Shown: positions 18,990-29,456 of the stretch, in pieces
Numbering within the stretch: the stretch's first letter is position 1
Layout: every line of letters starts with the position of its first letter
Assembly: GCA_000827495.1 (NCBI GenBank)
Contig: KN817548.1
Coordinates: 299,561 to 363,560 of the forward strand
Direction: 5' to 3'
From: Hypholoma sublateritium FD-334 SS-4
Lineage: Eukaryota > Basidiomycota > Agaricomycetes > Agaricales > Strophariaceae
Length of the DNA: 64,000 nt
Made by a program: the position numbers and the translations under genes
The notes under the pieces: generated by a model
Database searches by the model: none
Seen by the model: the letters and a program-made list of their open reading frames with translations, nothing else
What the model was told of the DNA's origin: nothing

Positions 18990-20323
18990 ATGGACTTTAC
19001 GACGTTCGCAGGGAAATACCGGCTCGAGGAGGAGATTGCGAACGGGGGGTGTGGTCAGCCGCTTTTCCTTCCTCCTTCCTTCCTTCTTTCCCTTCGTCCC
19101 ACTAGAAAGGGGAAGGGGGCGGGGTGTTCCATCTGATGCAGCTCGCTGACCTTCGTGTGCGTATCCAGGCACCGTCTTCCTCGGCGTGCACACCGTCGCG
19201 GGCAAGGAGGTCGCCATCAAGCTCGAGCCCGCCATCGCGAAGCACAGCCCGCTGAAGCAGGAGTCGAAGATATACAAGACGCTCATGGGCGGCACGGGCG
19301 TGCCGTGGATTATGTGGTCCGGCCGCCAGGGCGACTACAACGTCATGATCATCGACCTCCTGGGCCCGTCGCTCGAGGATCTGTTCAAGCGGTGTAATCG
19401 GCATTTTTCGCTGAAGACGGTGCTGTTGCTTGCGGACCAGCTGGTGCGTGCCTCTTGCAAGGGCGGTGGCATGAGCTGCTGCTGCCCCTGGGTGGGGGTG
19501 ATGTGCTGTGCTGATCAATCTCTTCGGCGGAATAGATATCGCGCATCGAGTTCATCCACTCGAACTCGATCGTGCACCGCGACGTGAAGCCCGCGAACTT
19601 CGTCATGGGCACGGGCAAGGCCGCGCAGATGGTGAACGTCATCGACTTCGGCCTCGCGAAGAAGTTCCGCGACGCGCGCACCGCCGCGCACATCCCGTAC
19701 AAGCAGGACGCGTTCCACGGCGTCGGCACGTCGCTCTTCGCCGCGATCAGCACGCATCTTGGCGTCGGTGCGTTGCGTGCCTCGTGTTTTTTGTTCCCCT
19801 TTTTCTTACGTTTTTTTGTTTGTGTTTTTTTTGTGTGCGGCTAGAGTCAAGCAGGCGGGACGACCTCGAGTCCCTCGCGTACATGCTCATCTACTTCATC
19901 CGCGGCTCCCTCCCCTGGCGCAAGATCCGCGCGCCCCCGTCCCCGCCGCACCTCTCCTCTTTACCCCCCACCGAGGCCGCGCGCGCGCGCAGCGCGTACA
20001 ACGCCGTCTCCGCGACGTGGGACCTCATCCGCGACGCGAAGATCGCGAACGAGGAGCGCCTCACGCTCGGGCTGCCGCCGGAGTTCGATGTCCTCTATCG
20101 GTATGCGCGGACGCTGGAGTTCGATGATCTGCCGGACTATGAGGGGCTGCGGGCGCTGTTTAGGGGGCTGGCGGGGCGCGTTGGGGTGGTGTATGATGGG
20201 GTGTTTGATTGGACGGTGCCGGAGGAGGAGCACGCGGGGGGGAGTGGGCATGGGGGGAGGAGTGCGAGTGAGGGTGGGGGGAGTAGGAGGTATTGCGAGG
20301 CGTGTAATGCGCGGAGGAGGTAG
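18990..20323 (+). CDS. Casein kinase I family protein kinase, divergent
   Basis: Ser/Thr kinase of the CK1 family. Four exons: 18990-19053, 19169-19443, 19536-19767 and 19845-20323, with introns of 115, 92 and 77 nt, giving 349 residues. The P-loop reads 'IANGGCGTVFLG', the lysine is in 'KEVAIKLEP', the catalytic loop is '[15 protein letters not shown]', DFG is in '[12 protein letters not shown]', and the CK1 substrate-recognition segment is '[20 protein letters not shown]'. The C-lobe ends with '[14 protein letters not shown]' and '[11 protein letters not shown]'. Unusual points are '[14 protein letters not shown]' where CK1 normally has 'VGTARYASINTHLG', and a Pro/Ser-rich insertion after '[11 protein letters not shown]'. 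The Gly-rich tail ends 'CEACNARRR' and lacks a CaaX motif. Confidence 0.92.
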
Positions 20324-21889
20324 ATGGGCGGGGGGCGCTGGGTGGTGGGTGGTGTTGCTTTTGGGTTGTGGGTGGGTGCTGATTGTTTTTATTTTTTGGG
20401 GAGTAGAGAGCGATGGCTGGTGCTCGGCGTGGTCCGCTCCGCCGCCGGCCGCCCGCCGGGCTGACAGGCCGGGCTGTGACTGGCCGTGTCGTGTGTCGTG
20501 TCGTGTCGTGTCGTGCCACCCGCCCACGAACCCATCTATATGTCGCAGCCCGCCACGCCAACTAACGCCTCGACACGCCGGCCGGACGACGACACGACAT
20601 TCAGCACCATCTAAATCTCCCCGACCGCCTTTCCGCCTTCCACCTTCCGCCGTTGCGCTGGTGGTCGGAATCGGACGAAAAAACTATGTCTGGGCCCTTT
20701 GGATCAGAACAAAACGAAACGAGCTCTTGGTCGGTTGGTTGCATGCATATGACAGCGTGAACGTGCGGCGCCCACGCACGCCTGGCGCGAGATGAAAAAA
20801 TCGGCTGCTGTTTGTCTTTCCACTGCGTGCGTGTCCTTCCTTTTCTCCGCTCCAAAATGCTGATGGTGGCTTAGTGCAGCGCGCGTCCAGCGTCGGCGCG
20901 GCTGCTACATTAACCTACACCGTCCATCCCCACCCTACCCCTAACCCCAACACACTGCTGCGTCGCTTTCGTATTCGTCTGTCTATCTATCTATCTATCT
21001 ATCGCGCTTTGATCATGCTTTTTCATCGCTCTTTCGTTTTTTCTTGTTCTTGGCCTCGTGCGTTCCTTCTTTTTCTTTTTGGTGTTTCTTTCCGAGGGGG
21101 CGTGAAATGATTTTTTTGTGGATTGTTTGTGTTGTCCGCCTTTTCTTTCCTTGCTTTTCCTTTGTTGGTGTTGTGGTCTGCATGTTTTCAGAGATTTTAT
21201 GATTTCTTTATGATGGATGCTTCGTCACGATCGTTGTACGATTATGAATTTATGAAAGTAATGTACTACGCTTGTTAGAACTTTGTGCTACTGGCTACGC
21301 CCTGTTTGTACGTTTATCTTAACGTTTGTTGCATGTCTCGTGGCTACTTGATTGACGTCCTTGATGGTGGGCTGTAGGGTGGGTGGCAGTCCGCATTGAT
21401 TGTGTCGGTTTTCGCTGTTCAAATTTCAAATGTCGAGCTAGTACATAGTGTTGAGGGAATCTTCTCTGGTAACAAAAATGTGTACACGATGAAACAAACT
21501 ACGCAGCACCTTGACTTGACGTGGAGCGGAGTTGATTAGCGCTCAATATCCTCAGGGGCAGTTTTTAGAAGGGTCCTCATCACGCTAAAATACGTAGTTA
21601 AAATCTTCTGCCTGCTGGCAGGTAGCTCGAAGGAGTAGATGGGTGGTAACATCTACATCGCACCTCAAAGGGCTGAACAGAGCCCTCGGGCCCCGGGGCA
21701 AGAGTAATAATATGATGAAGGCGATGCGCGACGCACGGACCCCGTGCATATGCGGCGCACCACCGCAGCCACGGCTTCGTCCGCTACCACCACCCACCAC
21801 ACCTCCGCGCCCACGCCCACGCCCGCTACCTACCTACAACACCCCCACCACCACCTCCCAAGAACCGCCCCGCACAGATTCAGCCAGCC
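20324..21889. other. Intergenic with simple repeats
   Basis: Contains a GTGTC repeat at about 20485-20515 and a TATC microsatellite at 20981-21003. T-rich stretches surround 21050-21180. No gene supported. CCACC-rich pyrimidine sequence precedes the ATG at 21890. Confidence 0.5.
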
Positions 21890-23124
21890 ATGGAAGGGTG
21901 GTCCAAGTTCTCGAGCAGCCTGAACAACATCAACTTCGCGCAGGCGGGCACGAAGATCACGAAGGGCTTCAGCTCGAGCGTGCAGGCGACCCGCGAGCGC
22001 CTCGGCCAGGTCGCGCCGGATGAGATTACGGAGCTGCCCCAGGGTGAGTGCCTTTGTTGTTGGCGTGTGGGGGATGTGCTGACGACGGTGACGGTGTTGC
22101 AGAATACAAGGACCTCGAGGCCCGCGTCGACGCCCTCCGCGCGGCGCACGTCTCCGTTCTCAAGTACGTGTTGGCCCAGCGCCCCCCGGCCGTCCGTTGC
22201 TGACCACCCGCAGGGTGACGAAGGTCTACGAGAGCGAGACGTACGACTACCCCACGCAGATCCAGGAGTCGCTCGCCGAGCTCTCCTCCTCGATCGGGTA
22301 CAACCTCACCTCGCTCGCCGCCTCGGGGCTCACCCGCACCTCGCTCCCCGCGCCCGCCGCGCCCGCCGCCCCGCCGGCGACGCAGCACAAGACGCTCCCG
22401 CACGCGCTCACACGCGCGGCGCACGCCGCCGCGGGCAGCGTCGGCGCCGGCCCCGGGGGCGACGCGGATCGGCTGGCGCGGGCGCTCGAGCTGTATGCGG
22501 GCGGGTGGGAGAAGGTCGCGGGCGCAAGGCTGGAGCAGGACGGCGCGATCGCGCAGAACTTCTTGCACCCCTGGCAGACGACGCTGAATGCGTCGATTGC
22601 GGTGGCGCTGCGCGCACGGCAGGCGGTGCGGGTGAGCCGCCTCGAGCTGGACGCGGCGAAGCAGACGTATGTGCTCTCGCTGTTCCTTTTTTCTGAAAAA
22701 AACTTAAAGAATGTGTTGTGCAGGCTTAAGAGCGCGAGCCCCGCGAAGCAGGAGCACGCACGGCTCGAGGTCGAGAACGCCGAGGACGATCTCGTGCAGA
22801 AGACCGAGGTCGCGATCACGCTCATGAAGACGGTGTTGGAGAACGTGCGTCTGCCCTCCTCCACCCTTCCTTTCATCATACATGTATAAAATGCTTATCG
22901 GTCCCCACAGCCCGAGCCCATCAAGAACCTGAACGAGCTCATAAAGGCACAGCTCATGTTCTTCAGCGTCGCCGCCGAGTCGCTCTCCGCTGTCCAGGGC
23001 GAGATCGAGGAGCTCAGCGTTGCCGCCGAGGGCGAGTACAGGTGCGTTTGCGTTCAACTTCGTTAGTTTCCTTTGGAATACACGCTGACGAAGGTGCTGC
23101 ACTAGGAAGTCCCGGGACCACTGA
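21890..23124 (+). CDS. BAR-domain protein, GVP36-like
   Basis: Membrane-curvature protein of the Golgi/endosome GVP36 type. Six exons: 21890-22043, 22103-22163, 22214-22666, 22724-22844, 22911-23041 and 23106-23124, all phases closing, giving 312 residues. The start MEGWSKFSSSLNNINFAQAG and 'TRERLGQVAPDEITELPQEY' match the amphipathic N-terminal helix and linker of the family. 'VTKVYESETYDYPTQIQES' is the characteristic stretch. Long helical segments ('LKSASPAKQEHARLEVENAE', 'KNLNELIKAQLMFFSVAAES') complete the BAR fold. The loop around residues 110-135 is an Ala/Pro-rich insertion. The last exon encodes only six residues. Confidence 0.9.
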
Positions 23125-23619
23125 GATATCTTTGACTTGAGCTAGAGCGCCTGTTGCTTGAGCTTGAGCTTGAGCGTCAGGTCGCTGAGCAGGACCGTCC
23201 AGTCAAGGTGCTGGCGAACGCCGGTGGCGGCTGATGTCGGTCGTATTTGTTTGTTTGAAAGTTCCTTTTCGCCATCGGACTGTTTCTCGTTTCGCTTTAA
23301 TACCTTTCTGCTCTGACTTTGCTTATGCAGTACTCAGTTGCGTACTTAGTTCGTGTTTCGTCGTTTATATTTGTTACCAGAGAAGAAGATTCCCACTGCC
23401 GTTGCGTGTTGTGTCGTATTCATCTATGCAGGCCAGAATATACATAAATTGAGTGAGGCAAGAGAAATAACATTTATGACAGTCAAAAGTTAGAATTGAA
23501 GGAGTTCCGGGTCAGCGGCCCGGAATCACTGAATCACACTCCGACGTACGTGGCGACAACCTGCAGCAGCGACGCCGCTGCCACATTCTGCACCGACGTT
23601 GACGTCCCGCTCGCTCCTC
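23125..23619. other. Intergenic between GVP36-like and p24 genes
   Basis: No gene supported. It holds the terminator of one plus-strand gene and the promoter of the next. Confidence 0.5.
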
Positions 23620-24620
23620 ATGCCCTCGCCCCTCCATTTCCTCTCATCCCTCCTCTTCTTTCTTTCTCTGTCTATCGCCGTCCGCGCCTCGGCGCTGACG
23701 ACCGCCATCGCGCCCAACGAGCGGCTGTGCTTCTACGCCGAGGTCGACAAGCCGGGCGAGAAGATCGGGGTGGATTTAACTCTCTTTGCATCCATCTGAG
23801 TACATTACTGACGTATATTGCCCGTCCAGTTCTACTACGCCGTACGTCTGCCCCCGGTGCCCCTCTGAGTCCCACGTGCCACCTAACACCCCCCCGTAGG
23901 TCCAATCCGGCGGCTCCTTCGACATCGACTTCGACATCAAGGACCCGAACCAGAAGGTGCTGCTCGACGGCGAGCGCGAGCGGCAGGGCGACTACGTGCT
24001 GACCGCGAACACCGCGGGCGAGTACGCGTTCTGCTTCGAGAACGACATGTCGACGCTGAGCGACAAGCTCGTCGACTTCGACATCATGGTCGAGAGCGAG
24101 CCGCGCCGCGAGCCGCCGGCGAAGGCGGGCCAGATCTCGGAGCACACGAGCGCGCTGGAGGAGAGCGTGTTCCGCCTGAATGGGATGCTGATGAATATTA
24201 AGCGCATGCAGAAGCAGTGAGTTTGGGCGTTCGCTTTTGTCTTTTTGCGGTTGCTGCTGCGCTGCTCTTGTGCACGCGGCCGGCGCTGCTGCTGCGTGGA
24301 TGGACGACCAGCTGACATTGATGCACCCCGTAGCCACCACACTCAAGAAAACCGCGGTTTCTCGATCGTCAAATCCACACAAAAGTATGGCCTTCCCCGC
24401 CTTGAAACAAAATTCCAACTCAACTAACTGCCCCTCCTGCAGCCGCCTCTTCTGGTACGCCATCCTCGAGAGCCTCGGCGTAATCGCGATGGCCATGTAC
24501 GTCCTTCCATACCGCTTTTCCCGGCATTCAAACTGATTGACAGGGTCGTGGGTTCGCAGCCTGCAGGTATACATCCTCCAGACGTTCTTCACCAAGACAG
24601 GACGGCGGTACAAGGTGTAG
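23620..24620 (+). CDS. p24/emp24 family cargo receptor (GOLD domain)
   Basis: Type I membrane protein of COPII/COPI vesicles cycling between ER and Golgi. Six exons: 23620-23769, 23830-23841 (12 nt), 23900-24216, 24334-24384, 24443-24496 and 24560-24620, giving 214 residues. The signal peptide is MPSPLHFLSSLLFFLSLSIA. The GOLD domain shows 'ERLCFYAEVDKPGEKIG', 'QSGGSFDIDFDIKDPN' and 'ENDMSTLSDKLVDFDIMVE'. The coiled-coil region is 'SALEESVFRLNGMLMNIKRM'. The membrane span runs 'FWYAILESLGVIAMAILQVY' and the short cytosolic tail ends 'TKTGRRYKV'. The start is the ATG opening the signal peptide; the longer ORF begins with a TTG. Confidence 0.95.
23830..23841 (+). other. 12-nt micro-exon of the p24 gene
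   Basis: TTCTACTACGCC encodes Phe-Tyr-Tyr-Ala between two phase-0 introns (60 nt upstream, 58 nt downstream with CTAAC branch). It supplies the conserved 'GFYYAVQSGG' of the family. Confidence 0.85.
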
Positions 24621-25333
24621 ACTACGACTGCACTCCGTTCCATGTATTTATGACCCCTGGTTACTCCATATTCATGCGATTGCCCTACCCATGCATCTTG
24701 AAAACGACGCGGTGTGGCTGGATTGTTCTATTTCATCGTGAAGCTATACAAATCTGCCCACTTTCGAAGAAGCTTCAATTCGGGAAAATTCGCAGAACTC
24801 ATCCCGCTACCACTAAGTACGACACGGTTGCAAATGGAAATGGGCCTCCAAGTAAGAAGGACTGATCGATTGACGTGGATTGATGGCGGTATAGCAGGAT
24901 ACCAGATAATCGGCGAACGGCATATGGTCTGTTGGAGTCAACCTCGGATGGGTTCTATGCGTCTGAAGTAATATGCACTCAAGTCCAGCCGCAAAATTGT
25001 CAAAAATCTCCTTTTGATCTATGCAAGTAGTGTACCAAAAAGGTAAGGGTTGTTGATGATGTTGCCTGGCGTCAGCTTCATAAAGGTGAACTACAGGATA
25101 AAACTGTCTAGTCTACTTCCCCTTCGTCTCTGTCTAATTTGAAGGGAAATGATACAGCGGTAATATCCTAAATTATAAGATGTACACAGTACAGCGCAAG
25201 TGCAGCGGCAAAATCATGCGTTAAATTTGAAGAACTTAGACTGGACCAGCTATTGTCAGTTTAACTTCTTTGGCGATTTCTCCGGTACTTCATCATGATT
25301 AGAATAAGCGGCAAAGAAGGTATAGATCTTTAC
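24621..25333. other. Intergenic, composition drops to AT-richer
   Basis: The boundary between the GC-rich housekeeping block and the accessory region. No gene supported. Confidence 0.5.
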
Positions 25334-27615
25334 TCACAATAAATCGGGTTCCTCGTAACGCTCAATGAACGGAAATATGTTTCTACCCTCGAATCTCTTC
25401 ACTCGCCGCCGTGCTGGACCATAAATAAAACCCACAACGACGTCCCAATCATCAGGGTCCCCATAATGATCAAGAACGAGGTCCGGATCAAGACCGACAT
25501 CGCCAATATTGCCCATTAACACTCTAAACATATTGTGATAATTGCGAATGTGATTGGGCACCTCCGGGTCCCATGTCTGTGTCGTAAACGCAAAGTCGAT
25601 AAGCACGGCGTGTGGGGTGTTGGTGGCTGCGTTGACGTGTATGAGGACCTGCCGGGCGTGCCAGTCGCGCTGGCTCACATCCCCGACATCAAGGACGCGG
25701 ACAGCGTGTCGACAGCTCTGAATCTGGACAAGATTTCGCCAGTATTTAGCTCGCGTGATGAATGTACAGTATGCATTGTACGTACCATCTCGAGCTGGGT
25801 GTCGCGACTCGCCGCGCGTACGAAATCAGAGTTTAGCTCGTGGCCATCTATGTATTCCATAAGAATGCCACTGAGAACTGCGCCATCCGGCAGGGTAAAC
25901 TGGGAAACACAATTAGCCACGCACGTAAACCACATGTTTCGTGAAGTGGAGGTTCACCTGGTGATTTCCATAGAACCAGGGAATGAGGGATCCCTGTGCG
26001 GGACGCAGTTTATCGTATGCAAGTGCTTCGGTGACTGCGTAGCCTTCCGCATATGCAACAGGATCAAACCACCGCGGGATTGGGTCATCAGGGAAGGGGT
26101 CCTCAAGTGGCTGAAAGCGGTCATCGAATAGCTTGAGGCAAAGCGACGGTGAATTGTGGACAGGGATGCCGTCAATTGTGGAGAGATGGCAGCGGTATAC
26201 AGTGCATATCCCACGAACAGCGACGCCTCCGTCTATGACACCAAGGATCTTCACTGTAAATGCGCTGCTCTGCTGAAAGGTGTCGTGCAGCCCAGCCGTC
26301 ACGAGAGGCGAGTCCCGTTGAATAATTTGCAGATGCTTTGCAGTGTCCGGCGGCAGCTCCGATGCGTCATATGGGTAAATGGGGGTTAGCTTCGCCAGAG
26401 GCGGCATGTGGATCCCAGATTCGTTGGTCATAGCGCAAAGCGTGTCGCCCGGGTGTGCGACGAGCTTGGATTTCGTTTCTCGCGTGTGCTTATTCCACCG
26501 GAAAAACTGGAGAGCACGCTCTCTGTCACGCACGAGCGTCGCATGGTCGAAGTCTGAGTTCCGGTTGCAGGTTGCGAATACATGCTCGTCCGGAAGCAAA
26601 CGCGAGTCTGGGTCCTGCGGAGGGCCTTCTGGATGAACAAGCGTCTCGTCAATTTCGAGCTCGATATCCGGGGCATTGAAGTAGCATTGGGGGAATGGGA
26701 GAGCTTCGAGAACGCATGCGGTAGCGAGGACTCTGAGTGCTGATGCGGGCTGTGTCGTTGGTACGCGTATGAAGGTGTGTTGGGCGGGTTCATAGCCGGC
26801 ACGAGGGAGAAAAAAGACAGCAATTTCTGCGAGATTTGTTACGACTATAAATTTCGTGGGGTATTTGTTGTGTTCCAGTACTTTATGAAGAGCGTATTCA
26901 ACACGCGAGGTGATGACACCTGCGGAGGTGAATAATTTATCGGGCTTTGGGGATCAGGTTATCAGATTTTGGTAAAAGAAAATAGATAAAGAGGGAGCAA
27001 TATCTCACCAGCGTTACGATCATCGGAGGAGATTTTTTGAAGGCGTCAAAGTCTGCTGCTGGGTAGGTCGCACCATAGATGGCTGTCAGGTAATTTTTTA
27101 GTCTTGTAAATGAGCGTAGAGACGGGTAGAACGAAACCTACAATTACCCAAGTCAACTTCTGTGAATCCTATTTCTGGCTCCCCTTTCTTACGCAGTTGA
27201 TTAAAGAAATCTGGTATAGGGCGCATGAGGGCATAGAAGTACTCGTTGGGCTGGAGGCTGATGACAATAAGGCCGGTCAGCAACAAAGCAGTGGTACTTG
27301 AACATTTGAATCTTGATGAACATACTTGGAAGAGATGTATCCGCCGGTAGGCCATTGTATTTGCCGCTTTCTATTGTTGATAATTGCGACTTGGAGGACT
27401 CTTATCATGATATTGATACGACGCTTGTCTCCGCTGGATTCTTTCCATGCCAGTTTTACGGGTGCTGCCTGGTTAACAGGGTGAACGGATTCTGGCCAAG
27501 ACGGTGGTGGCGGGATATTTTCGAGGAATATCCTATCAGTGCGCATGAATGCTGTGCTATACATTCTCGTTTGTGTGCACAAATGCCTTCGGGAAAATCG
27601 TAAACGGATGAACAT
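25334..27615 (-). CDS. Kinase-like fold protein, family B copy 1
   Basis: Six exons: 27615-27326, 27257-27148, 27082-27009, 26944-25958, 25899-25786 and 25723-25334, giving 654 residues. Intron positions and phases match the plus-strand copy at 36.8-39.1 kb. The N-terminal half is a shared domain of no recognised family ('RIFLENIPPPPSWP', 'NEYFYALMRPIPDFFNQL'). The C-terminal half resembles a eukaryotic kinase-like fold: 'EALAYDKLRPAQGSLIPWFY', hinge 'LMEYIDGHELNSDF', catalytic loop 'SQRDWHARQVLIH' (HRD-like Asp kept, the Asn position is Gln) and 'LIDFAF' for DFG. The start is chosen by alignment to the paralogue; an in-frame ATG at 27723 also exists. Confidence 0.82.
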
Positions 27616-27923
27616 GAAGGTTGCATTTGGGTTGCATGATGGCATCAAGTAAAGTAAGTTCGGTTGAAGTAAGTAGGTTGAAGTTCGGTTGACCAATGCA
27701 TTGATTACATAATGGTTTGACATGTTTTGGAGCAGGTAAATGTATGGAAAATTACAGAATACAAAAACTACAAACGATTTCGAGGCGTTGATAACAGTGA
27801 ATTGGCCGACGGTTCATCTATGATATCCCTTGTCAAAAGGAACTTGAGAACAAGCCCCTATATCCAGCTATGCCCACCAATTGCATTGTAGTATAAGTAG
27901 ATACAATTGGATTTTGCAATAAA

Positions 27924-29456
27924 TCAGGACTGAAGCCACCTGTGTTCAAGCAGCTCGGCTGCCGTTCCACGATCCGATGGATGCAGGTGCATCATAGATA
28001 GAAAAAAGTCAATAAAATCTTTCTTATCATCAACATCTTTCCAAGCGATCCAACTATGGAAATGCAAGCAGTTGCCTATATTTGGAGGATCTTCAACCTC
28101 AGTGCGAGGGGTGTTTGCTGTAATAAAAATATTTCAGTCAGATCTGAGATAGCATGAAAAATAAGGCCAGTTGGCCAGAAGGAAAGCACATACTGTAGGT
28201 GTGGAAATATTTCGCAAAATTCCGCCCTTGGCGAATATAAGGGATCTCGAACTCTTGCTCGGCCATTTCCTGCATGAGCTGTAGGTGGTGTCCTGCATTA
28301 TCTGGAGGAAATTCAAATAACGGGTATCCAGTTATGAGCTCGTAGACCTAAGGCCAACAGAAAGTGTCGATCAAATTTGCATCCCATTTGACCAGAGAGA
28401 AGCGGACAAACTAGACATCCCAGACTCCAAATATCTGTACCAAAGCTTGATGTGTTTCCTAAAATGATTTCCGGGGCGCTCATGTTGCCGCAATGCACAG
28501 CTGGTTCGCTGGATGGAAGGCTGCCCTCTATAATTGCTTAGAAATATACTCAAGGTCAGGGCTGTGTATGCTCCCAGAGGATATCATTTCTTACCGCTTC
28601 CAAAACCTGTTATTTTTATGTTGTGGACCAATGTGTTGGAGTGATCCATAACATCGAAATAATCTGACGGAGTAGATGGAACAGACAACGGCAATCCACC
28701 AAGGACTGCCGTTGAGCCCGGTATTTTCCCCGGCCTTGAAGTCATACGGGCTCTGGCATCGTATTGATGCAGGCTCATGTCGCCGGTTGTCAGAGATACA
28801 AGTAGATTCTCCGACCGTATATCTTTTCAGGAGTGTTTGGTCAATGTATAATGTAGTAATGAAGATGTGATTTCAGGCATACCTCTATGTACCACACCGC
28901 ACTCCTCGTGTAGAAAGCGAAGAGCCGTCAATAGTTGGCGAGTGGCAGATTTCGTAAGAGCAACAGAAAGGGCCCTGAAAGGTCCGCGAATTCCTGCCCA
29001 AAAAGTTATTAATGGCTCCATGGCGAGGCAGAAGTGCGTCCCAAGATTGTCGGTCATAGTGACCTTGTCGAAGAAAACAGGAAAATATTTTCGAGCAGGG
29101 TGAAGTGGTCCTTGGTCCGCGAGCCTTCTTAGAACATGTTTAATGATGAATAGCTCATCGTACATAACACTCTGGGCTTGTGTTGCCTCAGCGGAGAGTA
29201 TTTTAATCGCGACAAAACGCGAAAGTCGCCATTTCCGAGGGCTGCATAGACAGGTTGAGTGAGCGAGTAAGATATCTGAAATCAGAATTAGAATTCACTT
29301 AATATCCTCAGCGAGCCACACAATCGAACGTCTTCCTGTTCCCAACCTTCCGACTAGCTTATAACGCTGGTTTATGTTAGTTTCCGGGCGGCCGGCACAG
29401 AAAAATCTACGGTGGTCCTCGGTTGAGAGAGTCGTCGATCCTTCTGAGGCGTTCAT
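27924..29456 (-). CDS. SRPK-type protein kinase, DFG changed to GFG
   Basis: Relative of SR-protein kinases. Six exons: 29456-29299, 29241-28883, 28822-28595, 28536-28412, 28347-28194 and 28117-27924, giving 405 residues. The P-loop region reads 'YKLVGRLGTGRRSIVWLAED', the lysine is in 'FVAIKILSAEAT', and the catalytic loop 'CGVVHRDIRSENLLVS' spans an exon junction. The DFG motif reads 'IKITGFGSA', with Gly for the metal-binding Asp. 'MSAPEIILG' and 'TDIWSLGCLVYELITGYPLF' follow, and the end is 'HPSDRGTAAELLEHRWLQS'. All splice phases close, so the gene is intact, but the Asp loss predicts reduced or absent activity. A weak donor GTTTGT is used once. Confidence 0.87.
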
